DNA of 64,000 nucleotides from Apoderus coryli. Taxonomy: Eukaryota; Arthropoda; Insecta; Coleoptera; Attelabidae. The notes beneath the pieces are model-generated. The model saw nothing but the letters and a program-made list of their open reading frames with translations, was not told the origin of the DNA and ran no database searches. Shown piece by piece: positions 12,601-21,488 of the stretch; positions within the stretch are counted from its first letter, which is position 1, and each line of letters starts with the position of its first letter. Position numbers and translations under genes: made by a program. The stretch spans positions 16,412,869 to 16,476,868 of the forward strand of contig OU452209.1 of the NCBI GenBank assembly GCA_911728435.2, read 5' to 3'.

Positions 12601-15116
12601 TCAAGAATACAAGTGGTTAACGTCTTTTGACACCTGCAGAAACGATCGAAGCGTTCAAACACATGGCGCAGTCGGTGAAGTTAAGCAATCATCATCTTGA
12701 ACCATATAAGAATCAATTTAGCTAGCTCAGAGTTAGTCCCTTTTTTTAATTTGACAAACGCTACAAAAAGGCTCTTTCTCTAATGGTCTGGCCATGAATC
12801 CAAGGATTTACGCTGCTGTTTGGCTGTCAACTGGGTCTTTACACCTCGAGGTTGATTACCACAGTAAATTTTGATGACCGGAAGCTATCAAAGATCCCAA
12901 CCGAAAGATTCACGTCCATGCGATCTCTGTACACAACGAACAGTCTTGATTTAACCCCGAACAGCTCATTTTTATTCCTGTACAACAAGAATACAAGTGG
13001 TTAACGTTTTTTGACACCTACAGAAACGATCGAACCGTTCAAACACATGGCGCAGTCGGTGAAGTTACGCAATCATCTATCTTGAACAATATAAGAATCA
13101 ATTTAGCTAGCTCAGAGTTAGTGTCCCTGCACAATGATCCAGCTTATTCTAAATATCCACTAAAAGTGTTGCTGTGGATGGAAACTTAATGTAACTGGGC
13201 TAAGAATGCATAAAAATGAGAACCAAACCAAAAATGAAAAGAATGAATCAAATAAATTGTGTGTTCTACCTGAGCGGCATTTTCGCCAGTCGTTTGCGTA
13301 GAACAGTTTGGTGTGTCGCTTTTATTACGCCGTATGCCTCGATGGAGTGTCCACTTCTGCAGTTTGCGATGATACATAAGTAGAATATTGCATTTATTTA
13401 ATTAATCATACTTGGGAATCGCAAGTAAAATTTACAAAAAAAATAAAGTTCAAGAGCACTTGAATTAAATAAAACAACATGCATAAAAATCAATTTTACT
13501 AATCAAGAAAATGTTCTTACCTTATCGTCATGATCAGATTCATCATTAGAGGGAGCATCTGAGGCAGCACCTCCCTCAGCACCTTCCTCCTCCTTGGGAG
13601 TGTTCAATTTCCTCGCCTGTTTATCCATAAGGCTTGTGCGCGTTCGTGTCTTCTTCCAACTGTAGTAGTATCTAACCAAACTGGCTATACTCTTGTCTGG
13701 TAGCTACAGAAAACATAAAGAACTATTGTGAAATGTTTCCACTACATACTACAACCAAAATAAGCTCACAATGCCCCTGTATAAGACAGCCATGTTGCTA
13801 AGAAGTTTCACTTATAATTCTGTAACTAAACTATTATCAACAATTTAACATTTACTTTGTATTTTTTGTAGTTTACTTTATATTATTTTATGTTGTTTGT
13901 TTTCTTCTTTTCTTTTTTTTGTTTTGTATTGTTTACTTTGTGTAATGTGTTGAGTATGATTGGGCTTTGGCTAGACTTATTATTATGTTCAGCATGATGA
14001 TGATGATGATGAAGCAGAACAGACTTTGAATTATTGTAAGTTAAAAAATTGAACACATAATGCTAACTTACCATCTGTCTGATTCTATGAAAGCTCTTGC
14101 CATGGAACTGGAATGCTTGTTCAAACAGCACTTTATCCTCCACGGACCATTCGTCTGGGAATGGCGTGAAATTGGCCAAATCCAATACAGCTCTATCCAA
14201 ATCGTGTTTATGCCAAAACAGCATACCCAACGCCTGTTCACCGTTGTAACCATATTTGTCTTTGGCCAAAACAATGTAGTCTTCCACTAAAAGAAAATGT
14301 TCAATGCAAATTTGACGTTTTTTCTCAAACGTTTGACATAGAAAAAAGAATGCTTTGAGCCTTCAGCGCTTCGGTAGAGTATAGTGAACATTCTGGTAAT
14401 ATTTTGCCAGCTAAATGTGTGGTGTGTTTTTAATTGGATAAAGAACTTTCCCCCGAAAGTTGTAAGTAGGTATATCAATGAATTCAAAAACTATACTTAA
14501 CCACAAAAAAATAACGCGGGCAAAACTAATAATTAAAAAAGATAAAACATGTTTCGAAGTATAACGTAAGCTACAGAAATGCCCAATATAATGACCCCTA
14601 ATGACCTCGACCACATAAATTTCAGTTACTATAATCCTAAAACAGCCCCATTTTCAATAAAAACCTTCACCTCAAAGATAGATTGTCACTAAATAAGTTA
14701 ATAATCATTTTATTAGTCATCGGAATCTACATCTTTTATACAGGGTCACACTAAAAGAATAGTAATAACTATGCATCGCTTAATAATTGTACTCACATTT
14801 CGATTCAGGGATAGTATCTGTCGGCGACCACACCAGCAACGCTCTATCCGCTAACAGCTCAGGTTTCCTTTGAGACTCTGGTTGCAGTTCCGGGCACACT
14901 GCCTGGTAGTCACGTCCGACACGTATTTTATCCACTGGTACTGCACAGAAACAATACACATTACTAAATTGTTGCTTTACAATATTAGCAAGACTTACCA
15001 CTCTCATCCTCGCTTGTGGAATCTGCTTGTGCATGGCCATTAGGACTTGGCCCCTGACTTCTGTTATTGCGACCATTGCGTGGATTTTCGTTTTTTTCAG
15101 CTAAAACCATCTTCAT
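614..15116 (-). CDS. CoREST: CoREST (REST corepressor) homologue, 5' six exons, 3' end outside window
   Basis: Chromatin corepressor scaffold that in its family joins LSD1 demethylase and HDAC1/2 in the nucleus. Six minus-strand coding exons join in phase with GT-AG splice sites: 15116-14999, 14940-14797, 14286-14072, 13703-13521, 13356-13270 and 711-614, about 281 codons. The start is ATG at 15116, with a second ATG two codons on. Exons 2-3 encode the ELM2 domain ([21 protein letters not shown]) and exons 3-4 the first SANT domain ([32 protein letters not shown], then [10 protein letters not shown] and [13 protein letters not shown]). Exon 4 ends in an acidic linker. Exon 6 encodes a GATA-like finger (CTNCG ... 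LCNSC, then HWR), as in insect CoREST. The second SANT domain and stop lie beyond the left edge. Exon 5 (29 codons) is placed on phase and splice sites only. The exon 5-6 intron is 12.6 kb and holds the tandem array. Identity is certain from the ELM2-SANT match; exon 5 is the weakest part. Confidence 0.92.
714..1500. other. CoREST intron flank left of the tandem array
   Basis: AT-rich intronic sequence between the zinc-finger exon and the array. A plus-strand open frame at 1174-1428 (about 84 codons, starting from TTG) is not recognised. It contains the stretches [18 protein letters not shown] and [13 protein letters not shown] and could be a remnant of a mobile-element protein, but I cannot assign it to a family. 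Confidence 0.4.
1500..13122 (+). repeat. 11.6 kb tandem satellite-like array, ~31 units of ~384 bp
   Basis: Head-to-tail units whose landmark ATG (in ATGAATCAAGGATTTATG or a variant) falls at 1615, 1953, 2333, 2716, 3100, 3455, 3839, 4163, 4547, 4931, 5315, 5695, 6080, 6463, 6847, 7202, 7586, 7910, 8294, 8678, 9062, 9437, 9812, 10196, 10551, 10935, 11259, 11643, 12027, 12411 and 12794. Most units are 384 bp; variants of 318, 338, 355, 375, 380, 383 and 385 bp arise from indels. The first unit is degenerate and a partial unit precedes it. Block 2716-6462 is repeated with very high identity from 6463 and again from 9812, giving higher-order periods of 3747 and 3349 bp. The array lies wholly inside the intron between CoREST exons 5 and 6. 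Twenty-one units carry an intact 66-71 codon frame; the others have an early TAA, a one-base insertion or a deletion. No match to a known satellite or protein is claimed. Confidence 0.95.
3100..3300 (+). other. Representative short ORF of the array unit (FGC-deleted variant)
   Basis: Example of the recurrent small frame. It starts [17 protein letters not shown]; other units read [18 protein letters not shown], so this variant lacks nine bases (codons FGC) without losing frame. The N-terminus is short and hydrophobic, somewhat like a signal peptide, and the frame ends after about 66-71 codons at a conserved TAA. I do not recognise the protein. Seven units have TAA in place of codons 17-18 (CTTTAAACC instead of CTTTCCACC) and two have a +1 insertion, which argues against a required product. 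It is recorded as an open frame, not a supported gene. Confidence 0.2.
13704..14071 (-). other. CoREST intron 3
   Basis: AT-rich intron with GT (14071) and AG (13704) borders between the two SANT exons. It contains a short ATG/ATGATG microsatellite near 13990-14015 and nothing else recognisable. Confidence 0.7.
14287..14796 (-). other. CoREST intron 2
   Basis: Intron between the ELM2 exon and the ELM2/SANT exon. The split codon (T at 14797, TG at 14286) restores leucine in SKLEDY. Open frames inside it are random AT-rich frames. Confidence 0.7.
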
Positions 15117-15796
15117 ATTTTACGGAAATTAAAATTAAACACTACTACACGAAATAATAATTAGGGGGAGTTTATTTAAATTAATATTTAATTATTTATA
15201 AATAGTTTTATACACTACTGTTACTATCCACTGTAGCAGGCACACGAATGAAATGGCATTTCAAATGTAATGCGCGCTTTATATTGGTCGAACTAAAAAA
15301 ATCGTGCAGATGAAGCACCGTAGTTTTGCTTGAGGTTTCCGTGCAGTCAACGAAGCTGATGGTGGCGCTAGTTATTAAGCGTCTTCTACGTTTAGGATGG
15401 TTCATCGATATTATTGAGGTTAGCAATTTAATCGATTATATTTTAACTATAATTAAAAACACAAAATGAGGCTACTTTTATTTAGAACATACGGCATCTG
15501 TAATTTATTAAAACGCTAATATCACATACACCCACTCTATTATATTAGGCGTGTTCTTCAAATCTCAATTATACTGATGTGATGTACTCACCTAACACTC
15601 ACCTCATTTGCATTTTTTGTAGTAAAAATAACGACAAACTATCAATTAATTTTTTTAAAAGAACACGCGAATTCTTAAGGTGAGCAAAAATTGCTGATAT
15701 TTGCCTTAATAGTAACCAACAAGTTCATTTCAGAAATGTTGCCCAAGAAAAAAGAAATTAAATTAACCTTAAATAAATCCAGTAGAAATAACAAAG
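15117..15796. promoter_or_regulatory. Divergent intergenic region CoREST / mL41
   Basis: A 680-bp stretch separates the start codons of two oppositely transcribed genes, so it must contain both 5' UTRs and probably both promoters. No clear TATA element was identified. A 72-codon minus frame at 15208-15426 has no family features. Confidence 0.5.
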
Positions 15797-16392
15797 ATGT
15801 CTTTCGTAAATTTAATTATTAAAAGGTCAATTTCCACTACATCAGTTGCATGTGGTAAAAGAAACTTTCGTAAATTCCCATTGTACAACAAACGAGGGAC
15901 CAAGATATTTAAGGAGCAACAAAGAACAAATCCCGACCCGGAAATCCCCATCGACAGTTAGTAGTATTCATAATAGTAATTTATTACAGACTTATCTACG
16001 TATATCTATTTTAGAGCGTGGTGTGCGCGATACCGGCTATGAATTGAACGGTAAATTTATTTCAATACCTGAAATGATCCCAGAATTAATTGTACCTGAC
16101 CTAAAAGACTGCAAAGTAGGTTTAAACTTGAATTTGATTTATTGAACACTAATGATTAAAGGTTTCTTTTTAGTTGAAACCATATGTGTCGTATAGGGCT
16201 CCGGACGTCGTCCAATCAGAATATACAGCTGAAGACCTATTTAGTGTTGTGTATGCCCCAAAAATCGTTAAAGACTTTAATGAAGGTAAATTAGACGAAA
16301 ATGGAAATAGTTTAGAGCCGTCAGTCGAAGAAAAATTAACTCCAGATGAAGCTAGAACTAAAGCAAAACAAACTGGAACTGATATATTTTAA
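15797..16392 (+). CDS. mRpL41: Mitochondrial large-subunit ribosomal protein mL41
   Basis: Structural protein of the mitochondrial 39S ribosomal subunit. Three exons join in phase: 15797-15956, 16015-16115 and 16174-16392, giving 159 aa. The N-terminus (MSFVNLIIKRSISTTSVA) is basic and hydroxylated, as expected for a mitochondrial presequence. Exon 2 supplies the family core GKFISIPEMIPELIVPDL and exon 3 LKPYVSYRAPDV, followed by the AEDLF ... VKDFNEGKLD region of the mL41 family. The ATG at 15797 gives the family N-terminus (KRNFRKFPLYNKRG). A longer frame starting at 15846 is a shadow that ignores the first intron. An AATAAA lies at 16430-16435. A degraded copy of the 3' exon lies at 20308. 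Confidence 0.93.
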
Positions 16393-17143
16393 TTTTCTAA
16401 AAATTGTTGATGTAAAAGTAATTTCATATAATAAAAATATAGTTCTATGAAATTTATTAAATTGTGAGATACAAATTAGTAGAACTGAGATTTTTTTTTG
16501 AACATTGCCGGGGAAAGTGTGTTTTTAATGCCCTGCTCCAAATAAATCATATTTTTTAGTATTTGAATGACAGTCGTTCTGTCAGCTGTCAGGTGTTGTC
16601 ATAGAAATCTTATATTATATATGTACTCTAGAATGCTAATTAAATCCAGCCGAATACCAAAAAGTGTAACGGGTATGCAGAGTTTTCTCGAACTACGCAT
16701 GCTCCTCAGTCACTTATTTTCAGTACAGAGCTGCCATATTTAAAACTATTTTGTCGTTCGCCTTACAGAATTTATGCGACATATCTGTTTTATAAATAAA
16801 TCCATATGTTGCGTCATACGAAACTGCTTGACAAAATTAAATAATTCAATGTTATCGGTAAAATTGTAATACTGTTTAGTTTTCAGCAATATGAACGAAA
16901 CATTTTTTTCCAAATCTTATTAAATTTAGGAGATTTCGCAACAGCGTCTATTTTCGCAAATGACATTTCTCGTAGTGGGAATATCTGTCAGAGTCGGCTT
17001 CACAACAATTCAGATAGGTTTTATAATTGAATTATGGGTTTATGCGTGGTATATTTTAATTGTTGATAGATATACCTATTTGTGATTAAAATTGTTTTTA
17101 ATATTTGTTATTTTGGTTTGGTAGTTTGTTTATTTAACAAACA

Positions 17144-17490
17144 ATGAGGTGTATAGTGTTGTGGTGTAAAAATGAAAGTATCATTCCTGGTATTAAATAT
17201 TTTCAGTAAGTTATTGTTTCGGGTTTCTAACAGTCTCAGTTTGAGTCAATATGATACCATTGACATGATACTCATTTTTAGCTTGACAAAAAAAAGACAT
17301 GATGTTTGGATGCGGGCATTGGGATCCTAGTACAGAAAATGTATGTGATGGGAATGTCATATGCAGTAAGCATTTCGCTGCAGAAGATATCATTTGTAGA
17401 GAAGACGGCAAGAGGATCACCCTCGTACCCGATGCAGTTCCCAAACTTTTGTTGAAAAGAAGAGATTATGTAAATGAGAGTGGAAGTTAA
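17144..17490 (+). pseudogene. THAP zinc-finger remnant in copy 1
   Basis: ATG at 17144 opens MRCIVLWCKNESIIPGIKYF, a THAP N-terminus (C2CH finger, Cys-x4-Cys). After a likely short intron with the acceptor near 17280 the frame reads HDVWMRALG and then meets TAG. The continuation DPSTEN, ICSKHFAAEDIICRED and LVPDAVPKLL lies in another frame. It is therefore a frameshifted THAP DNA-binding domain. The same break is present in the inverted copy at 43575-43921, so it predates both insertions. Confidence 0.75.
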
Positions 17491-18174
17491 ATTCTTAATC
17501 GTTTGATATCAAGACACTGTTTACTTAAAAGCAGTCAGTCAAAAATGCATGATATGTATGTCAAGAATATATTTCCTACGTTGTGTAGGTATACAAAGTT
17601 CGTTTGAATTCTGTTGTTAAACTGGAATATACTTAATTATAGAATCCTCCATGAAATTGCTGAGAATAAAAGTTCTACCAACCATGAGTAGTACGGATGA
17701 TATGGAAGTGGTTTACATGGACACGGAAAATATTCGTGAAATCACTGTTTCTTGCACCCCTTCTTTGAAGGCTGTAGAGAGGTAAGAGGCCTAAGGTGGT
17801 TGTATAAACAAACAAATATTATATAATAATAAAATAAATAATTAGAATGCTCAAGTCCTTACGATATTTTCCAATATTAGAATTTTTACTTATTTCTCGT
17901 TTCTGCTTAGATTTATTATTATTGGGTTGTACCTGTTAGACAATAAAGTATTTATATATTTAATGTAATTTTTTATTTCTTAAATTCCTTTATTCCATTT
18001 TTTTATTTGAATTACCAAATGGTAAAATTTAATTTTAAATATACCTATAACAGTAATATTACATTTAATCAAAGCCGGTCCTGTTGAAAAATAAGTGACT
18101 GGTGATCATGCGCATTATGGACAGCTCTACACTTTTGGTTACATTTTTGTACTACGGGATTATCATTCTAGAGT

Positions 18175-18195
18175 ATATATATATATATAATATAA
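18175..18195. repeat. AT dinucleotide microsatellite at the element end
   Basis: A short TA run inside the right terminal region of THAP copy 1. The matching end of copy 2 is expanded (about 42838-42864), showing length drift at the same position. Confidence 0.7.
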
Positions 18196-18219
18196 GATTT
18201 CTGTGGGTGTTGTAACAAA

Positions 18220-18298
18220 GCAAGATGACATTAGAAGACCACGGATTTCTGTTTGTTACTAACAAACAGAAATCCGTGGTCGTCTAATGTCATCTTGC
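18220..18298. repeat. Near-perfect 79-bp palindrome of the 84-bp repeat family
   Basis: Two 39-base arms (18220-18258 and 18260-18298) with one mismatch and a one-base centre. Each arm holds AGAAATCCGTGGTC and CTAATGTCATCTTGC, the motif tandemly repeated at 20646-20893. The pair is a head-to-head junction of that repeat family. Confidence 0.85.
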
Positions 18299-18320
18299 AG
18301 AACATACAGATCGTTTTATA

Positions 18321-20154
18321 CATTGAGGTGGGGGGAGACGCTCTAACGTGGCCAAAAGCGGTTGCAGGTACGCCATATTGGTATACGACCTCTATCATTT
18401 GTCGTGCTTTCAAGTTTATAGTGTTATTTACGAGTATTTTACAAGTTTACTTAAGTTTTTCGTGTTTTTTTGGACGGTTATTTGACAATATAGTATAATG
18501 GTGTCCTGTGCTGTGCGTAGTTGCAGTAGTAGAAGTGAAATCGACCAGAAAATATTAGGAATAACGTTTCATAGGTATGTACCAAATAGTGTAAACATTG
18601 TACATGGACGTATTTAGGGTGTTTTTAGGCGAACTTATTAAAACACATTAAGGCGGGTTTAGCCAACTAATAATGCATAATGCATAATTTTAGTGCATAA
18701 TGGATAATTTTTAAAACATGGCATTTACATGTACCTGTTTATACAACGAATAGTGTATAATTCATAATTTTCGTTCATAATGCATAATGCATAAGGTTGG
18801 GAACTTTCAACTTTATGCACTAAATTATGCAAAAAATATCACTACGCATGCGCCGCAAATAAATTATAAACACTTACATAACCTCAATTTACAAAATAAA
18901 CTAAATAATAATTGAAAATGTGATAATTAACAGAATTTTTAATTTGAAAGCTATTAAAACATAAATAAGTCCAACACAAAGTAAAAGCATTATCTTTAAA
19001 GACAATGGTAATAGGTTAACCTGCTGTCTAGTCAATTGTCACTTTTCGCTTTATGCATAAAAGTTATGAGTTGGATAAACACCTATATTTTGTTGTGAAT
19101 TATCGATTATGCACTATGTATTGAGCATTATTCTTTATGCATTATGCACTATCCATTATTAGTTGGCTAAACCCGCCTTTATTATAGGAGTCTGGTAGTA
19201 TTCTTCTTTTTGCACTGAACAATTGACACGTGCATTGTAGTTTATTTTTTTTTACAAATTCTTTTACTTGAATTCTACTCTCAAACTCTCTACTTTTTCA
19301 TCACTTTCTAGCAAAAAAGACCCCTAAATGTGTGTAAAAACATATTCTGGTTTTTAGATTTCCTAAAGATCCTGCTAGTAGACATATCTGGACAGAATAT
19401 GTGTCTCGAATTAATTGGATACCAACGAGAAATGTACACAAATATAATTTATCCAGATCATGATTATCTTCCTGGACCATTTTCTGAATTTTCGAAATTC
19501 ATTATTGTTTATATTGCTGGATTTGTTGTTTTTAGTTTAAAGAAGCAAATTATTTGCAGAGAATGTCGAGATGCATTAATAAGTGTTATTCTTGTATTAA
19601 AATGAAGGCAAAAAAGGATTTACAAATTCCTTCAAAAGATGTTTTAGACGTTTGCTTCCAATCCAAAAAGATCATAAAAAATCGTGTAGTAGCTACTAAT
19701 GAAAAGTTGTCCACAGGAATCATAATAAACCTTGTTTTAAAGGAATTTGTAAATAGTAATATTTTTCCTAATTTAGTTGTGCACGGTTTTGATCAACCAG
19801 TGTTTGATAACCATATACATTTACTGATCAAATCTATTGCGACTAAATATTTTAATACCAGGATGTATTATTTAAGTAAAAATAAAGTGGATAAGCATAG
19901 CGCAACATTTAAATAAAATTGTTTTGTTTAAGGGGTATTAATATTTAATTTATAAAGTACTAACGTCTTTTATTCCTGTATTTAGGTATCAAATATCAAT
20001 AATTACCTATATTTAAATATTTTGTACACTGCATAATATTTCAAAATAAAGTATAAACCCAAGCTGCAAATTAAAAGTAAAAACGTCAACAAAAATAGTT
20101 AATGCGGCTCTGGAGAATCCGCCATATTGGTATACGATTACGCCCCACCCAATG
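18321..20154 (+). mobile_element. Second P-type THAP transposon, internally deleted
   Basis: Approximate limits are taken from weak inverted ends (left CATTGAGGTGGGG, right reverse complement CATTGGGTGGGG). It holds a THAP exon at 18498-18574 (MVSCAVRSCSSRSEIDQKIL) spliced to 19358 (FPKDP ... WTEYVSRINWIPTRN), which ends at TGA 19461. Then come pieces of a P/THAP9-type transposase C-terminus: YIAGFVVFSLKKQIICREC near 19500-19570 and a frame at 19554-19916 (IPSKDVLDVC, LVLKEFVNSNIFPNLV). The catalytic centre between the THAP domain and the C-terminus is missing. CCATATTGGTATACGA occurs near both ends, in direct orientation. No matching 8-bp target duplication was found, so the borders are uncertain. 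Confidence 0.65.
18651..19178. mobile_element. 528-bp MITE with 25-bp TIRs and TTA target duplication
   Basis: Inverted ends begin AGGCGGGTTTAGCCAACTAA and are identical for 25 bases. They are flanked by TTA at 18648-18650 and 19179-19181. A 3-bp TTA/TAA duplication with G/C-rich ends is typical of PIF/Harbinger MITEs, though no transposase is present. The subterminal regions are rich in TGCATAAT direct repeats. It sits in the intron of the degraded THAP transposase gene. Confidence 0.85.
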
Positions 20155-20211
20155 CACCCGTTTGTGTACAATGTAAAATAATGCTTATAGCGATTCCTTA
20201 TATCTCAATGG

Positions 20212-20893
20212 TTTTATTCGATAATGACACTAAAATGTATGTCAAGTCAGAAATCCGTGGTCCTTTAATGTCATAGTAGAACATACAGATCGTTTTATAC
20301 GATAGGGACAGACTTTAATGAAGGTAAATTAGACGATAATGGAAATAGTTAAGAGCCGTCAGTCTAAGAAAAATTGACTCCTGCTGAAGCTAGAACTAAA
20401 GCAAAACAAACGGGAACTGATATATTTGAATTTTCTAAAAATTGTTGATGTAAAAGGTAATTTCATATAATAAAAATATAGTTCTAGGTATTGATAAGAA
20501 TTTTATTAAATTGTGAGATACAAATTATTAGAAATAGGGATTTTTTTAGAACATTGCCGGGGAAAGTATGTTTTTAATGCCCCGCTTCAAATAAATCATG
20601 TTTAGTATTTGAATGACAGTCGTTCTGTCAGGTGTTGTAACAAAAAGAAATCCGTGGTCTTCTAATGTCATCTTGCAGAACATACAGATCGTTTTATTCG
20701 ATAGTGACACTAAAATATGTGTCAAGTCAGAAATCCGTGGTCCTCTAATGTCATAGCAGAACATACAGATCGTTGTATACGATAGGGACACTAAAATGTG
20801 ACAAGCTGTAACAGAAATCCGTGGTCCTCTAATGTCATCTAGCAGAACATTCAGATCGTTTTCTTCGATAGTGCCTCTAAAATGTGTGTCACG
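20212..20893 (+). repeat. 84-bp minisatellite surrounding an mL41 exon copy
   Basis: Units begin AGAAATCCGTGGTC at 20249, 20646, 20729 and 20813 (spacing 83 and 84 bp) and carry CTAATGTCAT, CAGAACATACAGATCG and GACACTAAAATGTG. A part unit precedes 20249. The first full unit is separated from the next three by the mL41-derived segment. Related copies form the palindrome at 18220-18298 and continue to 18320. Confidence 0.85.
20308..20645 (+). pseudogene. Truncated duplicate of the mL41 last exon and 3' flank
   Basis: Closely matches 16272-16599: the coding tail from GACTTTAATGAAGG, the 3' UTR with AATAAA, and flank GAACATTGCCGGGGAAAG. It contains in-frame stops (GTTAAGAGC and TCTAAGAAA) and lacks exons 1-2. 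It continues straight through GGTGTTGTAACAAA, joining sequences that at the source locus are separated by THAP copy 1. It is thus a partial genomic duplication made before that insertion. Confidence 0.88.
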
Positions 20894-21488
20894 TTTTAAA
20901 TGTTCCTTTGAAATTATAATCAAAGACAAAATCAAACACGAATGCTGGTAAATTAAAAGTATATTAATTGCTGTGGATGTAATTTGTGATTTTACTTATT
21001 AAAGTAACGAACAATATTATGAATATAAAAACTGTTATTAACAATAATATGTTTCTATTAAAATTATATACATTTTATTTACAATTTCACTGTGTATATT
21101 GTTCTAAAATAAAATTTAAATTATATATAATTAATACAAAATAACCTTACCTCAAAACAATACTATTTTTTTATTTACATTAATGATTAATGGACAATTA
21201 ACATCTAAAACAAACGATGAATTTCCCTTAATAAAATCTTTGGTTTGTAAAACAAGGATTGTTTTGAGCAAATTAACTGTCATGTGTCAAAATAGACAAG
21301 AATAACAATTGACACACGTAGTTACTTTGGGCAAACCTCTGAATTCATATGCCAAACTAGAAAGGGAAAGAGCATTGCAATTGTTATAATTCTATCGTTG
21401 TACGAAATAATACTATAAGATTTAATTAAACGCCATTAAATATTTTAAATTTTTAACTTAAACAGACTTATACATCCTCATCTTGCGG
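20894..21488. other. Intergenic, 3' flank of the PP2C gene
   Basis: AT-rich sequence with no recognisable gene. It should contain the 3' UTR of the minus-strand phosphatase. Confidence 0.5.

Larger units (their letters stand above)
16600..18205 (+). mobile_element. P-type THAP DNA transposon, copy 1 (non-autonomous)
   Basis: A 1606-bp element bounded by imperfect inverted ends (left begins CATAGAAATCTTATATTATA; right end reverse-complements to CACAGAAATCTTATATTATA) with further subterminal similarity. It is flanked by an 8-bp direct repeat GGTGTTGT (16592-16599 and 18206-18213). Eight-base duplications, ends beginning CA and a THAP domain fit the P superfamily. A paralogous empty site with a single GGTGTTGT exists at 20631. 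The right third contains CCTGTTAGACAATAAAG, also the 3' end of local LINEs. The element is too short for a full transposase. Confidence 0.85.

Noticed and set aside
1953..12620. A multigene family of about 21 small proteins
   Set aside because: Frames are homogenised with the satellite; several units have early stops or shifts, there is no known homologue and no evidence of selection, so they are not called as genes.
1500..13122. CRISPR-like array
   Set aside because: Units are 318-385 bp, directly adjacent, with no short repeats and unique spacers, in a eukaryotic intron.
14060..14290. Plus-strand 76-codon frame
   Set aside because: Exact antisense of the CoREST SANT exon.
13122..15116. 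CoREST truncated by the tandem array
   Set aside because: The insect-type zinc-finger exon is found in phase beyond the array at 711-614.
15846..16145. 99-codon plus frame as the mL41 start
   Set aside because: It reads through intron 1; the spliced model from 15797 gives the family N-terminus.
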